Assembly (NCBI GenBank): GCA_000435635.1
Contig: FR882126.1
Span: 1 to 40,075, forward strand
DNA length: 40,075 nt
Direction: 5' to 3'
Origin: Prevotella sp. CAG:1320
GTDB taxonomy: Bacteria > Bacteroidota > Bacteroidia > Bacteroidales > Bacteroidaceae
The position numbers and the translations under genes are program-made. Below the pieces are notes generated by a model. It saw only the letters and a list, made by a program, of their open reading frames with translations. It had not been told where the DNA came from and did no database searches. Positions 1 through 8,428 of this stretch are shown one piece after another (position 1 is the stretch's first letter; every line of letters begins with the position of its first letter).

Positions 1-42
1 TATTCCGCATTGCGAACTTATATGCATATCCCCACTAAAAAG

Positions 43-138
43 CTACTGACCCTTGTAAGAAGGCCTGTTATCGCAACAGCACAGGGAAAACATGTACATT
101 GCGACAAAAAGACAATAAAAGAGCCAGTTTGGTTTCAT
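43..138 (-). CDS. Short lipoprotein-like reading frame at window edge, possibly broken
   Basis: From the ATG at 138 a 31-codon frame reads as a basic start, a hydrophobic stretch and a cysteine cluster ending LCCCDNRP, which resembles a lipoprotein signal peptide with lipobox. It stops at a TAG (43-45), after which the same frame stays open to the window edge. It lies directly below a good minus-strand -7 element, so the leader would be very short. It could be the 5' end of a lipoprotein gene carrying a nonsense mutation, a tiny real peptide, or chance. I cannot assign a function. Confidence 0.25.
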   Translation of the reverse strand: MKPNWLFYCLFVAMYMFSLCCCDNRPSYKGQ

Positions 139-143
139 GGATG

Positions 144-151
144 CAAAGTTA
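144..151 (-). promoter_or_regulatory. Bacteroidetes-type -7 element (TAACTTTG)
   Basis: On the minus strand the octamer TAACTTTG matches the TAnnTTTG element recognised by the Bacteroidetes primary sigma factor. I see no good TTTG -33 box at the usual spacing. It points out of the window to the left, so a minus-strand gene probably begins near the edge. Confidence 0.4.
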
Positions 152-393
152 ACAAATATTGATATACGAAGATAATGTTTTTGTGTGTTTAACGGTAATT
201 CCTTTCTGTAGGGATGAGAAAGCGTGCGTTTTATATTTGCTTTTTTATCAGAAAGGCTAATTGGATGGAAGGAAATACAGGCTACAGGTATTTACCTTTC
301 GATTTATGAATAAAGAACATCTTTGTGCTTATGCCCCGGATGGGAGATAAGCGGTCTGTTCAAGAAAAACTTGTCTTGCCAAAGACGCTTTAT

Positions 394-957
394 TTATTGT
401 TGGATGATTTGCAAGGCCTTTCTTTTCGCGGCTGTTATGCTTGGGGATGATTCTTGTGGTATCATGGACAGATGTAACGCCAATTCCTTGCGCAGTTCCG
501 GATAGGGCTTGCACATGTTCGCGGCGAGCTTGATCATCATGGCACGCGAGCTGTCTCTTTCCTTGGGGTCAGCCAAGCGCGTGAGGCAAAAGTTCAACAA
601 CTTACCGCTTGGCTCGTTCGCGGGGAGGTTCGCGAGAATAGACAATGCCAGTCCGCGACGAAGACAAAGGCTTTCGGATGTCGAGAAGTCCACCAACTCC
701 TCATAGTGGGGAAGGAGGTACATCCGTTTGTCCTCCTTGGAAAGATGAGACAGCACCCATGCCGCGTTGTAAGCAACGCGCAGGTCGCACGTTGCTGTCA
801 TCCGGGTGACCAATGCCTTGATGCCATCTTCATCGTGGTGAAGCCGGCCGGCCAAAGCCATTACCTGCGCTTTAGAGAACCGAAGTTCCCAAGAAGGTTC
901 CATGCAAGACGTATGTGCCGTCTTGCGTTCTCTCTCCGGAATATGCCTCACTGCCAT
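394..957 (-). CDS. HEAT-repeat-like protein of unknown function
   Basis: 187 residues, soluble, without signal peptide or membrane segment. It is predicted mostly helical, with repeated patterns such as AYNAAWVLSHL and RRGLALSILANL that resemble HEAT or armadillo repeat helices, which usually bind proteins. No catalytic motif is visible. It is the last gene of the rsfS-ftsH-cdsA cluster, 63 bases after cdsA, with an AGGTGG-like stretch before the ATG at 957; a second ATG at 903 (MEPSWELRFSKAQ) is a possible alternative start. I know similar small helical proteins beside cdsA in Bacteroidales only as hypotheticals, so the position suggests an envelope link but proves nothing. Confidence 0.7.
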   Translation of the reverse strand: MAVRHIPERERKTAHTSCMEPSWELRFSKAQVMALAGRLHHDEDGIKALVTRMTATCDLRVAYNAAWVLSHLSKEDKRMYLLPHYEELVDFSTSESLCLRRGLALSILANLPANEPSGKLLNFCLTRLADPKERDSSRAMMIKLAANMCKPYPELRKELALHLSMIPQESSPSITAAKRKALQIIQQ

Positions 958-1020
958 TTAGCACCACCTTTCTGTCTTCACCGCGAGTCTCACGTCTGCC
1001 CGGCGGGGTATCCCCGTTCG

Positions 1021-1887
1021 TTACAGGAAAAAGCTTAAAGTGTAGAGGTAGATGACCGCGGCGGGAATGGCGAGGAGCGAAGAGTCGAAGCGGTCGAGCA
1101 TGCCGCCGTGTCCGGGCAGCAGCTTGCCGCTGTCCTTGATGCCCCAGGTGCGCTTCAGCAGGCTCTCCACCAGGTCGCCCCAGGTGCCGAAGACGGTGAC
1201 CACGAGGCCGAGGCCCATCCACTGGGGGATGCCCAGCATGTGGGGCGTGTCGCCTTGGTTGGCGAAGTGGCCTACGAGGGCGGCGGCGATGAGCACGAAC
1301 AGTCCTCCGCCCACGCTGCCCTCCCAGGTCTTGCCGGGGCTGACGCGGGGGAAGAGCTTGTGCCTGCCCAGCAGCGAGCCGGCGCAGTAGGCTCCCGTGT
1401 CGTTCACCCAGAGGAATACGAACACGCTGAGCGGGATGAGGCTCTCGAAGCGCACCGCCCCGTCGGGGGAGGCGATGAAGGCCAGCGCATAGATCGTGGA
1501 GAGGGGCAGGGCTATGTAGAGCTGGCTGAGCATGGTGTAGGCCCAGTTGTTCACGGGGTTGGGCTGCTTGAGGTAAAGCTCGGCCACCAGCAGGTAGACG
1601 ATGGTGAGCAGGTAGGGGATGAAGACGGCGGAGGGGGTGATGCCGCCGCAGAAGCCCGCGAAGGCGAGGTTGAGGTAGACGGCGGCGGCGGTGGTGATGA
1701 AGCGGTTGACGGAGATGTCCTCCCGCTGGTTGACGATGCCGCAGTACTCCCACGTGGTAAGCCCAGTGATGAGGGCGAAGAGCAGGATGAGGGCCTCTGG
1801 CCTGAAGGCCATGCCGGCCACCATCACGGCCACGAAGAGCACGCCGGTGATGGTTCTCACGATGAGGTTGGTCTGTTTCTCTGTCAT
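1021..1887 (-). CDS. cdsA: Phosphatidate cytidylyltransferase
   Basis: Makes CDP-diacylglycerol from CTP and phosphatidic acid at the inner membrane, the branch point to phosphatidylethanolamine and phosphatidylglycerol. 288 residues with about eight hydrophobic segments. The CDS-family signature lies near the C terminus, residues 242-268: SLLKRTWGIKDSGK, then PGHGGMLDRFD with the acidic residues that bind metal and CTP. The length is normal for the family. The start ATG overlaps the ftsH stop by four bases (ATGA), which indicates translational coupling. The gene shares the unusually GC-rich composition of ftsH. Confidence 0.95.
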   Translation of the reverse strand: MTEKQTNLIVRTITGVLFVAVMVAGMAFRPEALILLFALITGLTTWEYCGIVNQREDISVNRFITTAAAVYLNLAFAGFCGGITPSAVFIPYLLTIVYLLVAELYLKQPNPVNNWAYTMLSQLYIALPLSTIYALAFIASPDGAVRFESLIPLSVFVFLWVNDTGAYCAGSLLGRHKLFPRVSPGKTWEGSVGGGLFVLIAAALVGHFANQGDTPHMLGIPQWMGLGLVVTVFGTWGDLVESLLKRTWGIKDSGKLLPGHGGMLDRFDSSLLAIPAAVIYLYTLSFFL

Positions 1888-3998
1888 GTCCGGCTCCTTT
1901 CCTCTTCTTGCCCGGCGGGCTTGGCGGCGCTGTCGGCGCTGGCCTCCCGGGGCTGGCTGTCGCCGTCCTGGCCCTGGGCCTTGCTTTGCTCGTGGGCCTC
2001 GATGGCGGCCTGCACCTCGGGCAGCTCCTTCACGGCCTCGTCCAGCTTGGGCTGCTCGTCGTTCATGATCTCCTGCGAGCGGCTTATCCAGGGGCGCTTG
2101 CCGAATATCTTCTCCACGTCCTCGGCGAATATCACCTCGCGGGCTATCAGCAGGTCGGCCAGCTCGTTGTGTCCCTCCTTGTGCTCGGTGAGTATTTGCT
2201 TGGCGCGGTCATACTGCTCGTTTATCATCTTGAGCACCTCCTGGTCTATGAGCTGGGCGGTGCTGTCAGAGTAGGGCCGCTGGAACTGGTATTCCTGGTT
2301 GTTGTAGTAGCAGATGTTGGGCAGCCGGTCGCTCATGCCGGCGTAGGCTATCATGCCGTAGGCGCTCTTCGTGGCGCGCTCCAGGTCGTTCATGGCTCCC
2401 GTGGAGATGTGGCCGGTGAAGAGTTCCTCGGCGGCGCGTCCTCCCAGCAGGGAGCACATCTCGTCGAGCATCTGCTCCTTGGTGGTGATCTGCCGCTCCT
2501 CGGGCAGGTACCAGGCGGCTCCCAGGGCCTGTCCGCGGGGCACGATGCTCACCTTCACCAGGGGGTTGGCGTGCTGGCAGAACCAGGAGATGGTGGCGTG
2601 GCCGGCCTCGTGGAGGGCGATGGTGCGCTTCTCCTCGGCGGTCATCACCTTGGTTTTCTTCTCCAGTCCGCCTATGATGCGGTCCACGGCGTCCAGGAAG
2701 TCCTGCTTGCCCACGGCCTTGCGGTTGTGGCGGGCGGCTATCAGCGCGGCCTCGTTGCACACGTTGGCGATGTCGGCCCCCGAGAAGCCCGGGGTCTGCC
2801 TGGCCAGCAGGTCTATGTCCACCGTGTCGTCCACCTTCACGGGCCTGAGGTGCACCTGGAATATCTCCTTGCGCTCCGTCAGGTCGGGCAGGTCCACATG
2901 TATCTGCCTGTCGAAGCGGCCGGCCCTGAGCAGCGCGGAGTCGAGCATGTCCACGCGGTTGGTGGCCGCCAGGATGATGACGCCGCTGTTGGTGCCGAAG
3001 CCGTCCATCTCCGTCAGGAGGGCGTTGAGCGTGTTCTCCCGCTCGTCGTTGCCGCCCATGGAGGGGTTCTTGCTGCGGGCGCGGCCCACGGCGTCTATCT
3101 CGTCTATGAAGATGATGCAGGGAGACTTCTCCTTGGCCTGGCGGAAGAGGTCGCGCACACGGCTCGCCCCCACGCCCACGAACATCTCCACGAAGTCCGA
3201 TCCGCTCATGGAGAAGAAGGGCACGCCGGCCTCGCCCGCCACGGCCTTGGCCAGCAGTGTCTTGCCCGTTCCCGGGGGACCCACCAGCAACGCGCCCTTG
3301 GGTATCTTGCCGCCCAGGTCGGTATACTTGCGGGGGCTCTTCAGGAAGTCCACTATCTCCTGCACCTCCTGCTTGGCGCCCTCCTGCCCGGCCACGTCCT
3401 TGAAGGTGATGCCCATGTCGTTGCCCTTCTCGTACATGCGGGCTTTCGACTTGCCCACGTTGAACACGCCGCTGCTGCCGCCCGCCCCGCCGCTCATGCG
3501 GCGAGACATCCACCATATGAAGAAGAAGAAGAATATCAGCGGAGCCAGGTTGAGCAGGATGTTGAAGAAGCTGCCGTTAGACTTGTTCTCGTAGCTGTAG
3601 GCCTTTATCTTGCCCGTCTTCTGCGCCTGGTCGAGGTATTTCTGCAGCTCGTCGGTGGAGCCGTACTCCACCATCACGTAGGGGTTGGCCCCCGCCTGCT
3701 TGGCGCTGGTCTTGTATACGTCGCGGATGTTTTTCGGGTTGATGTAGAGCTTCATCTTGCTCTCCGTGGTGTTGACCACCACGCTCAAGACGTATCCTTT
3801 CTCCACATACTCCTTGAACTCGGTGTAGCCCGTCTCCTTGGCGGCGTTGCCTCCCAGCATGTCGCCACCTCCTGAAAGGAAGAGCGCCACCAAGCCCACC
3901 AGGCACAAGATGTAGATCCAGTTCATGTTGAACCGGGGCATCTTGGGCTGGTTCTCGTTGTTCTTGTTATTATTGGGATTGTTGTTCTGCTCCATCAT
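1884..3998 (-). CDS. ftsH: ATP-dependent zinc metalloprotease FtsH
   Basis: Membrane-anchored AAA+ protease that extracts and degrades damaged membrane proteins and regulatory substrates. 704 residues: an Asn-rich N terminus, a first membrane segment at about 27-44, an extracytoplasmic domain, a second membrane segment at about 148-165, Walker A GPPGTGKT at 240-247, Walker B IIFIDEID near 295-302, second region of homology [21 protein letters not shown], and the zinc site HEAGH at 463-467. The C-terminal tail is charged and rich in Ala, Glu and Gln. It lies nine bases after rsfS and overlaps cdsA by four bases. The DNA is strikingly GC-rich (41 of 60 bases in 2761-2820), so long open frames on the other strand are shadows. 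Confidence 0.97.
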   Translation of the reverse strand: MMEQNNNPNNNKNNENQPKMPRFNMNWIYILCLVGLVALFLSGGGDMLGGNAAKETGYTEFKEYVEKGYVLSVVVNTTESKMKLYINPKNIRDVYKTSAKQAGANPYVMVEYGSTDELQKYLDQAQKTGKIKAYSYENKSNGSFFNILLNLAPLIFFFFFIWWMSRRMSGGAGGSSGVFNVGKSKARMYEKGNDMGITFKDVAGQEGAKQEVQEIVDFLKSPRKYTDLGGKIPKGALLVGPPGTGKTLLAKAVAGEAGVPFFSMSGSDFVEMFVGVGASRVRDLFRQAKEKSPCIIFIDEIDAVGRARSKNPSMGGNDERENTLNALLTEMDGFGTNSGVIILAATNRVDMLDSALLRAGRFDRQIHVDLPDLTERKEIFQVHLRPVKVDDTVDIDLLARQTPGFSGADIANVCNEAALIAARHNRKAVGKQDFLDAVDRIIGGLEKKTKVMTAEEKRTIALHEAGHATISWFCQHANPLVKVSIVPRGQALGAAWYLPEERQITTKEQMLDEMCSLLGGRAAEELFTGHISTGAMNDLERATKSAYGMIAYAGMSDRLPNICYYNNQEYQFQRPYSDSTAQLIDQEVLKMINEQYDRAKQILTEHKEGHNELADLLIAREVIFAEDVEKIFGKRPWISRSQEIMNDEQPKLDEAVKELPEVQAAIEAHEQSKAQGQDGDSQPREASADSAAKPAGQEEERSRT

Positions 3999-4007
3999 GA
4001 TTGTTCG

Positions 4008-4370
4008 TTATAAGATATTCGGAACCTCGGTAAGCGCGGCGTCCTCCCACAAGTTCTCCAAATTGTAGAAATGCCTTGCCTCTGGCTGGAAGATGTGCAC
4101 CAACACGTCCACGTAGTCCATCGCCACCCATTGGTTGTTGCCCAGTCCCGCCACGTTCACGGGCTTCTCGCCGGCCTTCTCCCTGCAGAAATCGCCCACC
4201 GACTCGGCGATGGCTTCCACGTGGTTGGGAGAATTGCCCTGGCATATCACGAAATAGCGAGCTATGGAACCTTCTATCTCGCTCAAGTCCGCTATGACGA
4301 TGCGCTCGCCTTTCTTTTCCTGTATTCCTTTCGTAATCGTTTCTACTAATCCTTTCGTTGTGTCCATCAT
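4008..4370 (-). CDS. rsfS: Ribosome silencing factor RsfS
   Basis: Binds L14 on the large ribosomal subunit and blocks subunit joining when growth slows. 120 residues, normal for the family (DUF143, Iojap-related). Family patterns visible are IVIADLSEIEGSIARYFVICQGNSPNHVEAIAESV, here quoted in parts: VIADLSEIEGSIARYFVI and CQGNSPNHVEAIAESV, followed by NQWVAMDYVDVLVHIF near residues 80-95. It is first in the operon with ftsH and cdsA, an arrangement common in Bacteroidetes. A minus-strand promoter element lies 25 bases upstream of the ATG. Confidence 0.94.
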   Translation of the reverse strand: MMDTTKGLVETITKGIQEKKGERIVIADLSEIEGSIARYFVICQGNSPNHVEAIAESVGDFCREKAGEKPVNVAGLGNNQWVAMDYVDVLVHIFQPEARHFYNLENLWEDAALTEVPNIL

Positions 4371-4394
4371 CTATTTTTGGTGATTTTAGTGTGG

Positions 4395-4402
4395 CAAAGA
4401 TA
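4395..4402 (-). promoter_or_regulatory. Promoter -7 element of the rsfS-ftsH-cdsA operon
   Basis: The minus strand reads TATCTTTG here, a perfect TAnnTTTG element, followed about 25 bases later by the rsfS ATG. The -33 region is weak (TTTTCAAGG around 4421-4429). It is the only promoter-like signal ahead of the four-gene cluster. Confidence 0.65.
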
Positions 4403-4473
4403 CGATAAATAGATGGTAAAACCTTGAAAAACCCATTTTATTTGATGTTTTTTAGAAAAAAAACGGGAAAAAT

Positions 4474-4504
4474 TTTGGAGATTGGAAAAATAGCCGTATC
4501 TTTG
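4474..4504 (+). promoter_or_regulatory. Promoter of tRNA-Gln
   Basis: TTTG at 4474-4477 and TATCTTTG at 4497-4504 are separated by 19 bases, matching the Bacteroidetes consensus. Transcription would start about 30 bases before the mature tRNA. Confidence 0.75.
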
Positions 4505-4540
4505 CAGACGCAAACATGATAAATCATGCGAGCGACACAT

Positions 4541-4610
4541 TGGGATATGGTGTAATGGTAACACTACAGATTCTGGTCCTGTCATTCTTGGTTCGAGTCC
4601 GAGTATCCCA
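4541..4610 (+). tRNA. tRNA-Gln (anticodon CUG)
   Basis: A 70-base cloverleaf can be folded by hand: acceptor TGGGATA/TATCCCA, D stem GTG/CAC with loop TAATGGTAA, anticodon stem ACAGA/CCTGT around loop TTCTGGT, T stem CTTGG/CCGAG around TTCGAGT. The anticodon CTG reads CAG. The U1-A72 first pair is typical of glutamine tRNAs. CCA is not encoded. The last anticodon-stem pair is an A-C mismatch. It has its own promoter and terminator. Confidence 0.93.
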
Positions 4611-4615
4611 ACAAG

Positions 4616-4642
4616 GCATCCTCCATTTGAGGATGCTTTTTT
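4616..4642 (+). terminator. Rho-independent terminator of tRNA-Gln
   Basis: GCATCCTC and GAGGATGC form an 8-bp stem around loop CATTT, followed by six T. It begins five bases after the tRNA 3' end. Confidence 0.9.
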
Positions 4643-4699
4643 CGTTTTTGCGGTTCCATTAACCCGCGGAATCCCGAAAGGCACAAAGCCAAGGCACCG

Positions 4700-4844
4700 A
4701 GAAACAACTTATTTTGTTCATCAAAACAACTTATCTTGCCGGGCAAAACAAGTTATTTTGCTCTGCGATTTAACTTGTTTTGCCATTGAAAACAACTTGT
4801 TTTCCAAAGCGAACAGAATCTTTTGCCCAAAACAACTTGATTAA
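4700..4844. repeat. Array A: 22-bp periodic palindromic units
   Basis: Seven units with consensus CAAAACAA, one C or G, TTGTTTTG (17 bases), separated by five variable bases. Centres of units 1-5 are at 4708, 4730, 4752, 4774 and 4796, exactly 22 apart. A degenerate sixth unit is centred at 4818, still in register, and a seventh at 4836. Spacers are TTCAT, CCGGG, CTCTG, CCATT and CAAAG. The array lies between the convergent ends of the tRNA-Gln unit and topB. No protein-coding or CRISPR explanation fits. Confidence 0.85.
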
Positions 4845-4930
4845 CCCCAACCGCGCCAGGCCTTGAACAGGCACGACCGATTAGGAGCCAGCCATCCCAT
4901 AAGTCCTCGCATCGCCCTTGGGGCACGGCC

Positions 4931-7105
4931 TTACGCCTTGTCGTGGGCAAAGGGCAGCCGGAACGTGCACCCTTCCCGCCAACGGGAACACCCATAGGCC
5001 GCCTTCCCTTTAACGATAATCCCCTGCCCGCAAAGAGGGCAGGATTTACCCACCAGGCTATCGTCCGGCACCAATCGTGAAACGACGTCCGCTTCCTCCA
5101 CGCTTCCCACGGGCGCGTCGCCCTTGGCTGCCATCGCCCCCTTGGCACCGCCACTGGCCATGGAGCCATTGCCTGCCTGGGCACCCGCCTTGCGGGCGGA
5201 CTTCTTCGCGGGCGTACCGTTGCGGGAAGAGGACTTGCGGGAAGAGGCGCTCTTGAGCGATTTCAACTGTTCATCGGTCAATACCGTCACGTGGCGGTTG
5301 CTATTGTCCGCCATGACATCATGCACTATCTGCGTGACCTGCTCCTTCAGGCCGTCGATGAACTGGGAGGCCTCGTATTTTTCCCGCTCTATATCTCTCA
5401 GTTTCTTCTCCCAAATGCCCGTAAGCTCGCAACTCTTCAAGAGGTCTTCCTTGATGATGTCGATAAGTTCTATGCCTGTAGGCGTGGCCACCAGGTTCTT
5501 GCGCTCCCGCCGGATGTAATGCCGCTTGAAGAGCGTCTCTATAATGGAAGCGCGGCTGGAGGGGCGCCCTATGCCATTCTCCTTGAGAGCGGCCCGCAAC
5601 TCTTCGTCTTCCACGAACTTTCCCGCCGTTTCCATCGCGCGCAGCAACGTGGCCTCGGTATAATACTTGGGAGGCTGGGTCCACTTCTCTGTCAAAGTGG
5701 GCTTATGGGGTCCGCTCTCCCCCTTCTGGAATGTGGGCAGCGTGCGCTCCTCCTCCGTTTTCCTGTCGTGAGGTTCCAGCCCGCGCTCCTCTTTGGCATA
5801 GACCGCCCGCCAACCGGGATTTATTATCTCCTTCCCCGTAACCTTGAATTCCACTTCCTCCACCTTTCCCGTCACGGTGGTGGTGGAGAACTTGCAATCG
5901 GGATAGAACACGCTGATGAAACGGCGCGCTATCAAATCGTACACATTCGCTTCCATATCGGTAAGCCCTCGAGGAACCACGCCCGTGGGAATGATAGCGT
6001 GGTGGTCTGTCACCTTAGAGGTATCAAACACCTTCTTGCTCTTGGGCAACTTCTCACCCCCGCCTGCCAACGCCTGCACCAAGGGCAGATAAGCCTGCTG
6101 GGCACCTATGCGGGCCTGGCTCACGCCATTGAGTATCTGGGGGCACTTGGGATAGATGTCATCGGAAAGGTATTGCGTGTCCACACGGGGATAAGTGGTG
6201 AGCTTTTTCTCATAGAGACCTTGGATAAGACGTAACGTCATCTCGGCAGAATAGCTGAACTTGCTGTTGCAGTCCACTTGCAGAGACGTGAGGTCATAAA
6301 GCCTTGGCGGAGCCTCGGTTCCTTGCTTCTTGGTGACAGCGGTAACGGTAAAGGGCTTTCCCTCTATGGTCTGAAAAGCCTGCTCGCCTTCCTCCTTGGT
6401 GGTGAACTTTCCCTTGGTAGCGGTAAACTGCGTATCGCGATAGATTGTAGCCAACACCCAGTAGGGTTCGGGCTTGAAGTTATCTATCTCTTTCTGTCGG
6501 TTGACAATGAGGGCGAGGGTGGGTGTCTGTACCCGCCCGATGCTTAGCACCTGGCGGTTCTGCCCATACTTTAAGGTGTATAGCCGGGTAGCGTTCATGC
6601 CCAAAATCCAGTCTCCGATGGCACGGGAAAGACCCGCCATATAGAGCGACTGGTAACAAGACTGATCCTTGAGTGACTGGAAACCCTCGCGGATAGCTTC
6701 GTCTGTCATGGAAGATATCCAAAGACGCTTTACGGGGCACTTGGCTCCCGCCTTCTGCATCACCCACCGCTGTATCAGCTCTCCTTCCTGCCCCGCGTCA
6801 CCGCAATTGATGATACCATCCGCCGCCTGCATTAACCGCTGGATAACGGCAAACTGTTTCTTGATGCCTTCATCATTGATGAGGCGGATGCCAAAACGCT
6901 GGGGTATCATGGGCAATGCCGCCAGCGACCATCGTTTCCACTGGTCTGTATAGTCATCGGGAGTCTTCAGCTCACATAAATGGCCAAAAGTCCAAGTTAC
7001 CTGGTAGCCATTCCCCTCCATGTAGCCATCATGGCTCTTGGTAGCGCCTATGATGCGGGCGATATCCTTGGCCACGCTGGGTTTTTCCGCTATGCAAACT
7101 ATCAT
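4931..7105 (-). CDS. topB: DNA topoisomerase III
   Basis: Type IA topoisomerase that cuts and passes single strands, used to decatenate DNA and resolve recombination intermediates. 724 residues from the chosen start MIVCIAEKPSVAKDIARI, which is the usual N terminus of Bacteroidetes TopB; the frame is open 25 codons further up, but those residues do not look like the family. The Toprim part includes CGDAGQEGELI. The catalytic tyrosine is in LTTYPRVDT, near residue 305. Near the C terminus a Lys/Ser-rich linker precedes a four-cysteine zinc-ribbon-like end (CPLCGQG and YGCSRWREGC). It is a single gene with its own promoter about 110 bases upstream. Confidence 0.94.
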   Translation of the reverse strand: MIVCIAEKPSVAKDIARIIGATKSHDGYMEGNGYQVTWTFGHLCELKTPDDYTDQWKRWSLAALPMIPQRFGIRLINDEGIKKQFAVIQRLMQAADGIINCGDAGQEGELIQRWVMQKAGAKCPVKRLWISSMTDEAIREGFQSLKDQSCYQSLYMAGLSRAIGDWILGMNATRLYTLKYGQNRQVLSIGRVQTPTLALIVNRQKEIDNFKPEPYWVLATIYRDTQFTATKGKFTTKEEGEQAFQTIEGKPFTVTAVTKKQGTEAPPRLYDLTSLQVDCNSKFSYSAEMTLRLIQGLYEKKLTTYPRVDTQYLSDDIYPKCPQILNGVSQARIGAQQAYLPLVQALAGGGEKLPKSKKVFDTSKVTDHHAIIPTGVVPRGLTDMEANVYDLIARRFISVFYPDCKFSTTTVTGKVEEVEFKVTGKEIINPGWRAVYAKEERGLEPHDRKTEEERTLPTFQKGESGPHKPTLTEKWTQPPKYYTEATLLRAMETAGKFVEDEELRAALKENGIGRPSSRASIIETLFKRHYIRRERKNLVATPTGIELIDIIKEDLLKSCELTGIWEKKLRDIEREKYEASQFIDGLKEQVTQIVHDVMADNSNRHVTVLTDEQLKSLKSASSRKSSSRNGTPAKKSARKAGAQAGNGSMASGGAKGAMAAKGDAPVGSVEEADVVSRLVPDDSLVGKSCPLCGQGIIVKGKAAYGCSRWREGCTFRLPFAHDKA

Positions 7106-7199
7106 TGTCTCTACTTTGTTCTGATGTGGCGCGATGCCTCCACGTGTCTCGTGACATTTTATCGACATTGCCATTAGCATCTAAACCGGCAACGACAAA

Positions 7200-7257
7200 C
7201 GGAGAGCCATCGGGCTGCAAAGATAATACATTTTTCCTTGCCAACGATGGCTCTCCG
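7200..7257. promoter_or_regulatory. topB promoter enclosed by a 13-bp perfect inverted repeat
   Basis: CGGAGAGCCATCG (7200-7212) and CGATGGCTCTCCG (7245-7257) are perfect inverted copies. The 32 bases between them hold a minus-strand TATCTTTG (7218-7225) and, 16 bases further up, a GTTGG that may serve as -33 region. Three further pairs (GGC with GCC) can extend the stem past a two-base bulge. The element may be a hairpin after cydB, an operator, or a very small invertible promoter. Confidence 0.7.
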
Positions 7258-7280
7258 ATATAATTTATCTTGCCGCTCGC

Positions 7281-8423
7281 TCAATAAGCCCCGTCCTTCT
7301 TTATTTCCTCTTTGGTAAGTTTCTTGCGGTCAATGGATCGCCATGCGTAAACTATATAGGCAAGCACAAAAGGTATCAACAACGAGACTATCGCCATTGT
7401 GCGCAGGGTAAACTCGCTGCTGCAGCTATTGGCCAAAGTAAGTGAACTCTGCAAATCCGCGTTGGATGGATAGTAAGCGGTGTGATTCCAGCCAGCCACC
7501 ATCAATAACGCCAGCACAGCAAGTACGGTACCCGTCCCTGTCCACCAAATGCCCTTCGTATAGAAAGGCTTGAATATTGTGGCACCTATGCCAACAAGCA
7601 CCAACACTACCCCAACCAGGAAAATGGTCGCCAGGGCTGGCGTCTCGGTAAAGTTTATGAAATATTGCATCTCTCTCACCACAATCTCTCCCGTCTCCGG
7701 TATCTCCACACAGCCGTCTTTCATCAGCACATGGGCCAGAAACGCCAAGAAACACACCAGGAAAGCTATAGCATGGCCTGGCAAAAGCCTGTGTGCGTCA
7801 AGATGGATTTTCTCATCAGACACATTATTAATAATATAGAGCAGGCCAAGTATACGGGCCAAAAACAATACCGCCAAACCCAACACCAAGTTCCAAAGGT
7901 CGAGCAAAGCGTCTAATCCATGGCTGCCATTCGCCCAGTGACTGATAACAGGTTGCAGACTGTCGGTAATGTTCATCTTGTCTACGATGAAATTGCTTCC
8001 GTTAAAGAAAGTCGCCACTGCGCATCCCAAGAGGAATGGTCCCAGCAGACCATTAATGACCAAACAAACCTGAAACGTTTTCGGTCCCAAGAAGTTGCCC
8101 AGTTTGTGTTGGAACTCATAGCTCACCGCCTGCAAGACAAACGTGAACAATATCACCATCCACAACCAATAAGCACCGCCAAAACTGGTGCTGTAGAACA
8201 AGGGGAAAGAGGCGAAGAAAGCACCGCCAAAAGTAACCAACGTCGTGAAAGTCAGTTCCCACTTTCGGCCAGTGCAGTTGACCAACAGTCTCCGCTCCTC
8301 AGGAGTGTCACCCAAATGGAATATCATGGAATTGGCTCCTTGCACGAAAAGCAGGAAAACCAACAACGCTCCCAGCAACGACACCAGGAACCACCAGTAG
8401 TGTTGTAAAAACAGATATGTCAT
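7281..8423 (-). CDS. cydB: Cytochrome bd ubiquinol oxidase subunit II
   Basis: Structural partner of CydA in the high-affinity quinol oxidase that reduces oxygen to water at low oxygen. 380 residues with about nine membrane segments. The N terminus holds FVQGANSMIFHLGDTPEERR and the central part GPFLLGCAVATFFNGSNF, both typical of Bacteroidetes CydB. It follows cydA by five bases in the same operon. The ending KKLTKEEIKKDGAY is short, soluble and basic. No following gene is coupled to it; the topB promoter element comes next. Confidence 0.95.
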   Translation of the reverse strand: MTYLFLQHYWWFLVSLLGALLVFLLFVQGANSMIFHLGDTPEERRLLVNCTGRKWELTFTTLVTFGGAFFASFPLFYSTSFGGAYWLWMVILFTFVLQAVSYEFQHKLGNFLGPKTFQVCLVINGLLGPFLLGCAVATFFNGSNFIVDKMNITDSLQPVISHWANGSHGLDALLDLWNLVLGLAVLFLARILGLLYIINNVSDEKIHLDAHRLLPGHAIAFLVCFLAFLAHVLMKDGCVEIPETGEIVVREMQYFINFTETPALATIFLVGVVLVLVGIGATIFKPFYTKGIWWTGTGTVLAVLALLMVAGWNHTAYYPSNADLQSSLTLANSCSSEFTLRTMAIVSLLIPFVLAYIVYAWRSIDRKKLTKEEIKKDGAY

Positions 8424-8428
8424 AAGGC

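Larger units (their letters stand above)
1..393. other. Intergenic stretch at left edge
   Basis: Besides the minus-strand promoter and the short lipoprotein-like frame described separately, this AT-rich stretch holds a plus-strand TATATTTG at 232-239 with no gene behind it. No convincing terminator for the HEAT-like gene ending at 394 is visible. I see nothing else supportable. Confidence 0.5.

Noticed and set aside
232..239. Plus-strand TATATTTG promoter-like octamer
   Set aside because: No -33 box at proper spacing and no plus-strand gene behind it.
1908..3875. A 655-codon open frame on the plus strand opposite ftsH, and a 416-codon frame in another minus frame
   Set aside because: Both lie fully over an intact ftsH; GC-rich codons remove stop codons from other frames. 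The products are low-complexity and match no family.
4700..4844. CRISPR interpretation of the periodic arrays
   Set aside because: Units are 15-17 bases with 5-6-base spacers, far too short for a CRISPR array, units vary, and there are no cas genes in the window.
7106..7180. N-terminal extension of TopB by 25 codons
   Set aside because: The extension does not resemble TopB, and MIVCIAEKPSVAK is the usual family start.
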